Source: Candidatus Zixiibacteriota bacterium (GTDB lineage: Bacteria > Zixibacteria > MSB-5A5 > GN15 > JAAZOE01). From it: DNA of 64,000 nt. A model generated the notes under the pieces. That model worked only from the letters and a program-made list of their open reading frames with translations, did no database searches and was not told the DNA's origin. The position numbers and the translations under genes are program-made. The stretch covers positions 1 to 64,000 of the forward strand of contig DAOUTW010000001.1 of assembly GCA_030668485.1 (NCBI GenBank), given 5' to 3'. Shown here one piece after another: positions 56,582-64,000 of this stretch. Numbering within the stretch: the first letter of the stretch is position 1; every line of letters starts with the position of its first letter.

Positions 56582-57265
56582 CTACAAATTTATGATTTTA
56601 TTCCTGATGCAATATTTCACCAAGTCTGTCACATTTTTGGCCCGAAGTTTCTTCATTATTGAAGCCCGATGAGTTTCAGCCGTTTTCACGCTGATTTGAA
56701 GGCGGTCGGCCGCCTCCTTGGTGGAAAAACCATCGGCCAATAACCGGCAAAGCTCTTTTTCCCGCCGAGTCATCGGTCCGTCGGATGGGTCGCTGCCAGC
56801 CACCGGGGGATTGATATACCCCATTACCATCTCATGACCGGCCGGACCGGTCAGATAATAATCGCCAACCGCCACCTTACGAATGGCGAAAACAAGTTCC
56901 TTAAAATCACAATTTTGCAGAAGATAAGCACGACCGCCAACGGCAAACGCCTCGCGCATCAGAGATTCGTTATGCCGGGCGGCAAGAAAGACGAAGTCGG
57001 GAGATGGGGCCATTTTCCTCATCCGCGTCGCGGCGCCGATACCGTCGAGGGAAGGCAGATCAATATTCATAATTACCACATCCGGTTTGTTTTTGGCGGC
57101 CAATTCCACCGCCTCAATTCCATCACCGGTTTCGCCGGCAACCAGAATACCCAATTCAGTGGTAAAAAGGGCAATCAGTCCCTGACGTAGAAGTTTCCTC
57201 TCATCGGCAATGATCACTCTGATCTCGCGCAGGTGAGTCGGCTGTATTCCGAATGACTTGGCCAC
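56582..57265 (-). CDS. LuxR/NarL-type regulator with a pseudo-receiver
   Basis: A 227-residue regulator. The receiver (residues ~15-130) keeps its fold motifs (VIIADERKLLRQGL) but the phospho-acceptor is Asn67 (VVIMNIDLP). The conserved Thr/Ser is Ala95 (FLAARH) and the conserved Lys is Gln117 (YLLQNC), so normal phosphorylation is unlikely. The C-terminal LuxR-type HTH is intact (MTRREKELCRLLADGFSTKE, LQISVKTAETHR). It is therefore probably controlled by ligand, protein contact or level. It is divergent from the variant dehydrogenase and upstream of gdhA on the same strand, so control of both is likely. Confidence 0.88.
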   Translation of the reverse strand: MAKSFGIQPTHLREIRVIIADERKLLRQGLIALFTTELGILVAGETGDGIEAVELAAKNKPDVVIMNIDLPSLDGIGAATRMRKMAPSPDFVFLAARHNESLMREAFAVGGRAYLLQNCDFKELVFAIRKVAVGDYYLTGPAGHEMVMGYINPPVAGSDPSDGPMTRREKELCRLLADGFSTKEAADRLQISVKTAETHRASIMKKLRAKNVTDLVKYCIRNKIINL

Positions 57266-57390
57266 TTATACCTCCGCTGGCTTGGGCTCAGGCCAATTAT
57301 AACACATCGGCCGGATAACGGAAACAGTTTCTTTCAACCGCAAAAAGCGGCCTAAATGCCGAATCTTTATTCGATATGCCCGCCTTTGTC

Positions 57391-57419
57391 TTGACAAATC
57401 GAATGGCAGATAATATTGT
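57391..57419 (+). promoter_or_regulatory. Sigma-70-type promoter of the variant dehydrogenase
   Basis: TTGACA (57391-57396), 17-bp spacer, TATTGT (57414-57419); ATG at 57461. The -35 is perfect, the -10 moderate. Confidence 0.55.
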
Positions 57420-57460
57420 TTTCACAAGGACAAATTCGGGGAAAGAGAGAAACTTCGCAT

Positions 57461-58747
57461 ATGGCAAAAAAAACCATAAACCCGTTCGAAATGGCCCAGG
57501 ATCAATTTGATCAAGCGGCCGACATCCTTGAGCTCGATGAGGGGATGCGAGATCTTCTCCGCTATCCGCTCCGCGAATATAACTTTTCCATTCCGGTCCG
57601 AAACGATGATGGCGAAGTCAGGATATTTCGAGGTTTCCGGGTCCAGCACAATGACGCCCGGGGGGCATGCAAAGGCGGCATCCGGTTTCATCCGCTGGTT
57701 TCTATAGACCAGTCGCGTGCTCTGGCGATGTGGATGACCTGGAAATGTGCCGTCGTCGATATCCCCCTTGGTGGCGCTATGGGGGGAGTTGTCTGTGATC
57801 CTCATACCATAAGCGTCCGCGGACTGGAGCAGATTTGCCGCGGCTGGGTGCGCCAGCTTGCCGCCGACATCGGGCCGCTATCTGATATTCCTGAGCCGGA
57901 TATAATGACCACCCCGCAATATATGCTGTGGATGCTCGATGAATATGAAGCTATCCGAGGAGGGAAATTCCCCGGATTCATCACCGGCAAACCGGTTGGG
58001 ATGGGTGGTTCTCTGGGCCGCATCGAGGCGACCGGATTTGGTCTGGTATATATGCTGCGCGAGGCGCTACGACAGATAGATCGAAAACCGAGTGAAATGA
58101 CCGCTGCTGTGCAGGGTTTCGGCAGCGTCGCTCGCCATGCCATCCGTCTTTTCAATCAGATCGGCGGTACCGTCACATGTGTTTCCTGCTGGAATCAGAA
58201 TGACCATACTGCCTACTCGTTTAAAAAAACCGATGGCCTCGATCTAGATACTCTTCTGTCGATAACCGATGATTTTGGCGAAATCGACAAGACAAAGGCT
58301 GTTGATATTGGATGCGAGATTCTTCCCGATGAAGCCTGGCTCGAACAAGAAGTCGATATCCTGATTCCGGCCGCTCTGGAACACCAGATCACCGAGGAAA
58401 ATGTTAGCTGTATCCATAATCGGGTGCGAATCATAGCCGAGGGCGCCAATGGCCCGATTACACCGTCGGCAGACAAGATTATCGCAGGTAAAGACATTCT
58501 GGTTATCCCCGATTTCATAGCCAATGCCGGCGGTGTCATCTGCAGTTATTTCGAAACCGTCCAGAGTAATAACAACCATTACTGGCAAAAAGATGAAGTG
58601 CTGGGAAAACTTGATGTCAAAATGACGTCAGCCTTCCTCGATGTCAACGATATGGCCCACAATCACAATTTGAGCCTGCGAGATGCGGCCCATCTGATCG
58701 GTATCTCCCGAGTGGCACAAGCCTGCCGAGACCGTGGCTGGGCCTGA
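57461..58747 (+). CDS. Glu/Leu-type dehydrogenase homologue lacking the catalytic lysine
   Basis: A 428-residue member of the glutamate/leucine/phenylalanine/valine dehydrogenase family. Substrate-side lysines are retained in KGGIRFHP and MTWKCAVV, and the Asp in SDIPEPDIMTTPQ. The catalytic lysine of GGAKGG is Met107 (GGAMGG; codon ATG at 57779-57781). The Rossmann turn (VQGFGSVARHA) and the C-terminal EGANGP and DFIANAGG segments are otherwise normal. ATG 57461 is preceded by GGGAAAGAGAG. Loss of this lysine should remove or strongly reduce oxidative deamination while leaving substrate and cofactor binding possible. It may be a sensor, a decoy, or a regulator of hexamers with GdhA. Sits between the LuxR-type regulator and the ATP-grasp pair. 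Confidence 0.9.
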   Translation: MAKKTINPFEMAQDQFDQAADILELDEGMRDLLRYPLREYNFSIPVRNDDGEVRIFRGFRVQHNDARGACKGGIRFHPLVSIDQSRALAMWMTWKCAVVDIPLGGAMGGVVCDPHTISVRGLEQICRGWVRQLAADIGPLSDIPEPDIMTTPQYMLWMLDEYEAIRGGKFPGFITGKPVGMGGSLGRIEATGFGLVYMLREALRQIDRKPSEMTAAVQGFGSVARHAIRLFNQIGGTVTCVSCWNQNDHTAYSFKKTDGLDLDTLLSITDDFGEIDKTKAVDIGCEILPDEAWLEQEVDILIPAALEHQITEENVSCIHNRVRIIAEGANGPITPSADKIIAGKDILVIPDFIANAGGVICSYFETVQSNNNHYWQKDEVLGKLDVKMTSAFLDVNDMAHNHNLSLRDAAHLIGISRVAQACRDRGWA

Positions 58748-58761
58748 TCCCGACCGACTAG

Positions 58762-58848
58762 CCAGCAAAAGCTGGATTTTGGCTGTCGCAAGGGCGGTCC
58801 AATTTTATTGCCTGAAAATCAGAGTTCTATGTGTCTCCCAACTCTCCG
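58762..58848 (+). repeat. Single diverged copy of the 87-bp hairpin repeat
   Basis: Hairpin CCAGC-AAAA-GCTGG (58762-58775), core TTTTGGCTGTCGCAAGGGCG (58777 onward), then a diverged downstream part ending CCCAACTCTCCGC. Its length equals one unit of the 43037-43558 array. Lies after the variant dehydrogenase gene. Confidence 0.75.
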
Positions 58849-58898
58849 CTATTTGCTCAACTACGGTACGAATAATCGCAGGTCACCATATATCTTTC

Positions 58899-58964
58899 AC
58901 CCGACAATATGTTGTCGGGTCGCCAATGTAATCATGCGTTTCTCGAAAAAAGAGAATGTTTTTT
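58899..58964 (+). terminator. Hairpin and possible weak terminator after the variant dehydrogenase
   Basis: A perfect 9-bp hairpin ACCCGACAA-TATG-TTGTCGGGT (58899-58920) without U-run, then TTCTC-N7-GAGAA followed by TG and T6 (58940-58964). The second is weak but correctly built. Confidence 0.4.
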
Positions 58965-59017
58965 AGGGGGAAATAGTATAAATTATCTATTGCCGAACAA
59001 CCGATAAGAGATATAGG

Positions 59018-60772
59018 ATGGATGCCAAAAAGATAAAAGTCGACATTGACCGGTTGCCCCGTTTCGATCGAGCATTTTTTAAATCGGATAATGTACTGAC
59101 CTGTCTTGGCACCGGTTCCATCGGCGGCAAAGCCTCCGGTCTGGCCTTTATAAAAGACATTCTTCAAAAGCGGTTCGGCTCCGGAGATTTAGATGGGATT
59201 TCGGTGAATATCCCCCGATTGGCGGTTATCGCCACCGATTATTTCGATTACTTCATGGACAGGAACGACCTCTGCGAAATCGCATACTCCGATGAGAGAG
59301 ACAATCGTATCGCTCATGCTTTCCAGAAAGCGGAGTTGCCGGCTGAATTGGTCGGCGATCTGCGCGCCCTGATAGCATCGGTCCGCACCCCGCTTGCCAT
59401 TCGATCATCGAGCCTGCTGGAGGACGCCATGTACGAACCATTCGCCGGCGTCTACGGAACCAAGATGATCCCCAATAATCAAGCCGATATTGACACCCGT
59501 TTCCGTAAACTGATCGAGGCGATCAAATATGTCTATGCCTCGACCTTTTTTAAAGCGGCCAAAGATTATATGATCGCTACCGGCAAAAAACCGGCCGATG
59601 AAAAAATGGCCGTCATCATTCAGGAAGTTGTCGGTAATCGTTTCGATGATCGCTATTATCCCCATCTCTCGGGCGTTGCCCGATCATACAATTTTTACCC
59701 GACCGGAAAGGCAACCCCGGATAAAGGGGTTGTCGACCTTGCTCTCGGTCTGGGGAAAACGATTGTCGACGGCGGGCTGGTCTGGAATTATTCTCCCGCC
59801 TATCCTCGCGTCGGACCGGTTGTAGGATCGGCATCGGAACTATTAAAAGTATCCCAGACGAAATTTTGGGCAGTCAACATGGGTCGTCCCTCAGAATACG
59901 ATCCGATTCGAGAGGAGGAGTATCTCCTGGAGGGTGAGCTCGGCTGCGCCGAATATGATGGAACATTGAAATATACGGCCTCAACCTACAAGGCCCAGGA
60001 TGACCGGCTGGTGGCCGGAATCGGGCCGGATGGTCCTCGAGTGATGACCTTCGCGCCGATTCTATGCGACCGGGAGGTTCCCCTTAACAATCTTATCCTG
60101 GAATTGCTGAAAATATGCGAAGAAGCGGTGGGCTGTGAAGTCGAAATAGAGTTTGCTGTTACCCTTGATGGTCGTCGCGGAATCCCTGCCCGGTTCGGTT
60201 TTTTGCAAGTGAGACCGATGGTGGTGTCGCATGCGCCGATAGAGGTCAGCTCCGATGAAATGGAGGGGGAGCAGGTTCTGGCCGCCTCAGACAGCGTGAT
60301 GGGTAATGGCATGATCGATTCCATCACCGATGTGGTCTATGTCAGGCCGGATATCTTCGAGGCCAAACACACCCGTGCCATTGCCGACGAGATCGGAACT
60401 TTGAATCGCCGATTTAACGATGATGCGCGCCGCTATCTTCTCATCGGCTTCGGCCGCTGGGGCAGTTCCGACCCATGGCTTGGCATACCGGTCGATTGGA
60501 GTCGGATCTCGAATGCCGGCGTTATAATCGAGGCCACCCTGCCCGATATGGATGTTGACCTGAGTCAGGGGTCACACTTTTTTCATAATATATCCAGTTT
60601 CCAGATTTGCTATTTTATGATCAAGCATTCCGGATCGTTCCGGATCGACTGGGATTGGCTGCAGAATCAGGAGGAGATCTCCGGCAGCCGGTTTGTCAGT
60701 CACAGGCGATTGCCCCGACCGTTGACCGTGAAGGTCGACGGCCGCGAGGGGCGAGGAGTGATATTGAAATGA
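59018..60772 (+). CDS. Short PPDK/PEP-synthase-type ATP-grasp protein
   Basis: A 584-residue protein: the minimal member of the three paralogues. Residues ~30-400 are the ATP-grasp domain (GTGSIGGKASGLAF, AIRSSSLLEDAMYEPFAG and the end FGFLQVRP). Residues ~410-584 are the shared C-terminal module (GFGRWGSSDPWLGIPVDW, SQGSHFFHN). It has no receiver, phosphohistidine domain or PEP barrel. ATG 59018 has only a modest AAGAG/AGG upstream. It overlaps the next gene by 4 bp (ATGA), so the short and the long protein are co-translated and may form a complex. Confidence 0.85.
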   Translation: MDAKKIKVDIDRLPRFDRAFFKSDNVLTCLGTGSIGGKASGLAFIKDILQKRFGSGDLDGISVNIPRLAVIATDYFDYFMDRNDLCEIAYSDERDNRIAHAFQKAELPAELVGDLRALIASVRTPLAIRSSSLLEDAMYEPFAGVYGTKMIPNNQADIDTRFRKLIEAIKYVYASTFFKAAKDYMIATGKKPADEKMAVIIQEVVGNRFDDRYYPHLSGVARSYNFYPTGKATPDKGVVDLALGLGKTIVDGGLVWNYSPAYPRVGPVVGSASELLKVSQTKFWAVNMGRPSEYDPIREEEYLLEGELGCAEYDGTLKYTASTYKAQDDRLVAGIGPDGPRVMTFAPILCDREVPLNNLILELLKICEEAVGCEVEIEFAVTLDGRRGIPARFGFLQVRPMVVSHAPIEVSSDEMEGEQVLAASDSVMGNGMIDSITDVVYVRPDIFEAKHTRAIADEIGTLNRRFNDDARRYLLIGFGRWGSSDPWLGIPVDWSRISNAGVIIEATLPDMDVDLSQGSHFFHNISSFQICYFMIKHSGSFRIDWDWLQNQEEISGSRFVSHRRLPRPLTVKVDGREGRGVILK

Positions 60773-63700
60773 CCGATCCCAAACAATCGATGAACAAGTT
60801 GATTGCTTCATTGCAAGAAAGAGCCAAAGAGCTCAATTGCCTCTATCAAATCGATGACATCCTGAAAGATCTGGACGAGCCGCTCGACTCGGTTTTCTCT
60901 CGGATTATCGAGGCTATCCCTCCGGGATGGCAATACCCGGAGGTCTGCCAGGCGAAAATAGTCTATGACAATAAAGAATATAAATCGCCCGGTTTGACTG
61001 AGACGGAGTGGGTTCAAAAAGCTGACTTCATTATTGACGGTCGTGCCATCGGCACCATAAGTATCTATTATACGCAGGAGATGCCGGCTGAAGACGATGG
61101 CCCGTTCCTCAAAGAAGAAGCGAAACTGATCAACACTCTTGCCAAGCGTATCAGCGATCGAATTCAACATCGCATGATCCGGCAGATGGCCAAGGAACTG
61201 GAAACCACTTCTCGCGATGCCGGTGCCAAGGATCAGGAAGAGTGGACCGTTGTTCTCAAAATGCTTCGAATGACGGACCAGAATCTGTATAACAATATTG
61301 CCCGCAAAATGCTGAATTACCTATGTTGGAACGGCGTCCCCGAGGCTGAGAAATACATGCAGTCATTGTCCTCTCAAATGGATAGTACGGTCAACAGAGA
61401 AGAGGATGATTGGAATCGACCCCGCCGCAGGCATGACCGTGAATCCGAATTTGATGTTGGTGGGGCTGCCTTCAAAATCGCTGCCGACCATCTTGGCGAT
61501 AATGAAATTTTGGAATTGATCCAGAGGTGGATTCAGGAAGACAAAATGAGTTTTCTGGTCCAGGTGGTCAACCGCAACCTTACCCTGACCGAAGTAGCCG
61601 ACGCCATCAGGCGTTACCATCACCTGCTACATAATGAATCGGAAGTTTATTCTCCCAATCGCGTCGGGATCCATGTCTCCCTGATACGTCGTTTCCTTTC
61701 CGATCAGCTTTCGTACCTCGCCACTGCCAAGGATTTTGTCGAAGTCGACGATTTCTATGATCTCCTGGAAAAGATGATCTTTACTACCGAAAGCCATGGC
61801 AAACTTGGTGGCAAAAGTGCCGGTTTGTTTTTGGCTTCACAGGTTTTGAAAAAGGACGTAGCAGATTCCGATCTCCTGGATCATGTGAAAATTCCCAAAA
61901 CCTGGCATTTAACCTCGGATGTCCTGCTCCATTTCATGCACCACAACAACTTCGACGATGTTGTGGAACAAAAATACAAAGGTATCGACCGCGTTCGTCT
62001 TGAATATCCCCATATCGAACAGAGCTTCAAAAGCGCCCAATTTCCGGCCGATATTATCAAAGGGCTCTCGATGGCGCTCGATGATTTCGATGATTGCCCG
62101 ATCATCGTCCGCAGTTCCAGCCTTCTCGAAGACCGTGCCGGGTCGTCTTTCTCCGGAAAATACAAAAGTCTTTTTCTGGCCAATCAAGGCGGAAAACAGG
62201 AACGTCTCGACGCCCTGATGGATGCGATAGCGGAGGTTTATGCTTCCACCTTCGGGCCCGATCCGATCGAATACCGCACCGAACGCGGGCTGATTGATTT
62301 CGGGGAAGAGATGGGAATCATGATTCAGGAAGTCGTCGGCAGCAAGGTGGGAAAATACTTCCTGCCGTCATTTGCTGGAGTAGCTTTCAGCAAAAACGAA
62401 TTCCGCTGGTCGCCGACCATCAAACGCGAAGACGGCCTCATCCGCCTTGTACCGGGATTGGGAACGCGAGCCGTAGACCGCCTCAGCGACGATTATCCGG
62501 TTATGTTTGCGCCGGGACAGCCTGGGATGAGAGTCAATGTTACCCCGGATGAGGTGATGCGTTACTCGCCCAAACGAATCGATGTGATCAACCTCAAGAA
62601 AAATTGCTTTGAAACGATTTCCCTCAATGATTTCGTCAAGGAAGTGAAATTCCAGCTTCCCGGAATCAAAGATATCGTGTCTATTTTCAAGGATGGCCAT
62701 CTACATAAACCGGCCGGACTCAGTATCGACTTCGATAACGACAAACTTGTCGCAACTTTTGAAGGCCTGATGTCAAGCGCTACGTTTGTAAAACGTATGA
62801 AGAAGATCCTGAAAACTTTGGAGGAAATCCTCGGCTATTCCGTCGATCTCGAATTCGCCTCCGACGGAAAAGATATCTACCTCCTGCAATGCCGTCCCCA
62901 GAGTCATTCGGGTGAGAGTCTGCCGTCTCCGATCCCCAAAGACCTGCCGGAAAAGCAGATTCTCTTTTCGGCCAATCGCTTCATATCGAACGGGCGTGTC
63001 CCCGATATCACTCATATCGTTTATGTCGATCCGACCGAGTATACCGATCTGAATGATCAGAGCATGATGATCAAAGTTGGTCGAGCCGTGGGAAAATTGA
63101 ACAAGATCCTGCCCAAGCATCAATTTGTTCTGATGGGACCGGGACGATGGGGCAGCAGGGGAGATATCAGGCTGGGCGTCAATGTCACTTATGCGGATAT
63201 CAACAATGCCGCCATGTTGATCGAGATGGCCTTCAAAAAAGGTGATTATTCGCCCGACCTTTCATTCGGCACTCATTTCTTTCAGGATCTGGTCGAGGCC
63301 AATATCCGGTATTTACCACTGTATCCCGATGATGACGACGTCATTTTCAATGAACGTTTTTTAAACCGGTCTCGGAATATCCTGGCCGAGGTTCTGCCCG
63401 AATACGAATCATTATCGGGAATTATACGGCTGATCGATGTCCCGAAGAACAGCGATGATCAGGTGCTGCGAATCCTGATGAACGCCGATCTCGACGATGC
63501 GATCGGTTATCTGGCAGCACCGCGGTCCGAGGCGGAGCCGGTCTCGGTTGTCGATGAGCATGAACCGTACAAGGAGAACTACTGGCACTGGCGGTTGCAG
63601 GCGGCCAAGGTGATCGCAAGCTGCCTCGACCTGAATCGTTTCGGGGTTGCCGGTCTCTATGTTTTCGGAAGTACCAAGAATGCTACCGCCGGCCCCGGAA

Positions 63701-63963
63701 GCGATATTGATTTGCTGGTGCATTTTCGGGGATCGGCCGTTCAACTCGAAAATCTGACCTACTGGTTCGAGGGGTGGAGCCTCAGCTTGGGCGAAGTTAA
63801 TTATCTCCGGACCGGATATAAATCCGATGGCCTGCTCGATGTCCATATTATTACTGACAAGGATATTGCCGAGAAGTCGAGCTATGCGGTCAAAATAGGC
63901 GCCCCGACCGACGCCGCCAGACCGCTGGCTCTGGGTAATGGAAATGATGTCGATTCAGATTAA
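60769..63963 (+). CDS. PPDK-type ATP-grasp protein with sensory N-terminus and nucleotidyltransferase C-terminus
   Basis: A 1064-residue protein. Residues ~1-135 look like a GAF-type sensory domain (ELNCLYQIDDILKDL opening, then PPGWQYPEVCQAKIVY), followed by a helical region to ~330. Residues ~340-720 are the ATP-grasp domain (GKLGGKSAGLFLA, VRSSSLLEDRAGSSFSG, DIYLLQCRP). The shared module (GPGRWGSRGDIRLGVNV, FGTHFFQDL) follows at ~780-890. The last ~80 residues contain a MNT-like nucleotidyltransferase motif (VFGSTKNATAGPGSDIDLLV). ATG 60769 overlaps the preceding stop and is preceded by GAGGAG; the outer frame to 60607 lies within the preceding gene. It could modify a protein or nucleotide target in response to an internal signal. 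Ends 37 bp before the window edge. Confidence 0.85.
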   Translation: MTDPKQSMNKLIASLQERAKELNCLYQIDDILKDLDEPLDSVFSRIIEAIPPGWQYPEVCQAKIVYDNKEYKSPGLTETEWVQKADFIIDGRAIGTISIYYTQEMPAEDDGPFLKEEAKLINTLAKRISDRIQHRMIRQMAKELETTSRDAGAKDQEEWTVVLKMLRMTDQNLYNNIARKMLNYLCWNGVPEAEKYMQSLSSQMDSTVNREEDDWNRPRRRHDRESEFDVGGAAFKIAADHLGDNEILELIQRWIQEDKMSFLVQVVNRNLTLTEVADAIRRYHHLLHNESEVYSPNRVGIHVSLIRRFLSDQLSYLATAKDFVEVDDFYDLLEKMIFTTESHGKLGGKSAGLFLASQVLKKDVADSDLLDHVKIPKTWHLTSDVLLHFMHHNNFDDVVEQKYKGIDRVRLEYPHIEQSFKSAQFPADIIKGLSMALDDFDDCPIIVRSSSLLEDRAGSSFSGKYKSLFLANQGGKQERLDALMDAIAEVYASTFGPDPIEYRTERGLIDFGEEMGIMIQEVVGSKVGKYFLPSFAGVAFSKNEFRWSPTIKREDGLIRLVPGLGTRAVDRLSDDYPVMFAPGQPGMRVNVTPDEVMRYSPKRIDVINLKKNCFETISLNDFVKEVKFQLPGIKDIVSIFKDGHLHKPAGLSIDFDNDKLVATFEGLMSSATFVKRMKKILKTLEEILGYSVDLEFASDGKDIYLLQCRPQSHSGESLPSPIPKDLPEKQILFSANRFISNGRVPDITHIVYVDPTEYTDLNDQSMMIKVGRAVGKLNKILPKHQFVLMGPGRWGSRGDIRLGVNVTYADINNAAMLIEMAFKKGDYSPDLSFGTHFFQDLVEANIRYLPLYPDDDDVIFNERFLNRSRNILAEVLPEYESLSGIIRLIDVPKNSDDQVLRILMNADLDDAIGYLAAPRSEAEPVSVVDEHEPYKENYWHWRLQAAKVIASCLDLNRFGVAGLYVFGSTKNATAGPGSDIDLLVHFRGSAVQLENLTYWFEGWSLSLGEVNYLRTGYKSDGLLDVHIITDKDIAEKSSYAVKIGAPTDAARPLALGNGNDVDSD

Positions 63964-64000
63964 TTGACGTTCCGCCTTTTCGGGGCGGTCAAGGTCGAAT

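Overview
The window reads as a chromosome segment of a Gram-negative anaerobic or facultative bacterium of the FCB group; a Zixibacteria-like lineage is my best guess. The basis is two large secreted proteins that end in a C-terminal sorting domain containing an NYPNPFNP motif and a ...GIYFYR...KMLLL tail, an active/inactive M16 protease pair, an Hmc-type membrane redox complex, and many sigma-54 activators and stand-alone receivers. Lineage is inferred, not shown. I saw no rRNA, tRNA, CRISPR array or intact insertion sequence.

Layout. 1-276 is the 3' end of a CHAT protease-like gene. 798-10408 is a redox and signalling block: a PAS/sigma-54 activator, then a five-gene operon (NifX-like protein, HmcF-like Fe-S protein, HmcE-like membrane protein, HmcB-like ferredoxin, and an NrfD protein fused to a hexaheme cytochrome c), followed by receiver, PAS-PAS histidine kinase and receiver. 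A good sigma-54 promoter (2324-2339) and GTTGC/GCAAC dyads link the activator to the operon. 10511-13959 (minus) holds a DEAD-box helicase and typA, with an intrinsic terminator inside the typA leader. 14472-24458 holds an NtrC-type two-component pair divergent from a CusCBA-like heavy-metal RND efflux operon.

24591-29612 is an AT-richer accessory stretch with an unrecognised two-gene operon, structured repeats and possible microproteins. 29613-42935 holds envelope and housekeeping genes: OmpA-like protein, lipoprotein, M16 peptidase pair, DUF523/DUF1722 protein, NADAR-TPR fusion, secreted M28 peptidase, and a TetR regulator coupled to a conserved unknown gene. 43037-43558 is a tandem array of an 87-bp repeat. 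44391-51599 encodes a giant (2402 aa) secreted protein with about 19 Ig-like repeats plus cohesin-like, dockerin-like and sorting domains.

51653-63963 is the most unusual region. Three paralogous proteins pair a PPDK/PEP-synthase-type ATP-grasp domain with an unassigned C-terminal module, and none has the phosphohistidine and PEP/TIM-barrel domains. They surround an intact glutamate dehydrogenase, a second dehydrogenase homologue whose catalytic lysine is methionine, and a LuxR-type regulator whose receiver lacks all three phosphorylation residues tested. One ATP-grasp protein carries receiver domains and another a nucleotidyltransferase domain. I propose this as an undescribed signalling or metabolic-control system at the glutamate/2-oxoglutarate node; that role is inference.

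Across the window there is also a dispersed repeat family (six loci, 11 copies): a small hairpin with an A-rich loop whose stem sequence changes with compensation, followed by a conserved GGCTGTCGC-type core.
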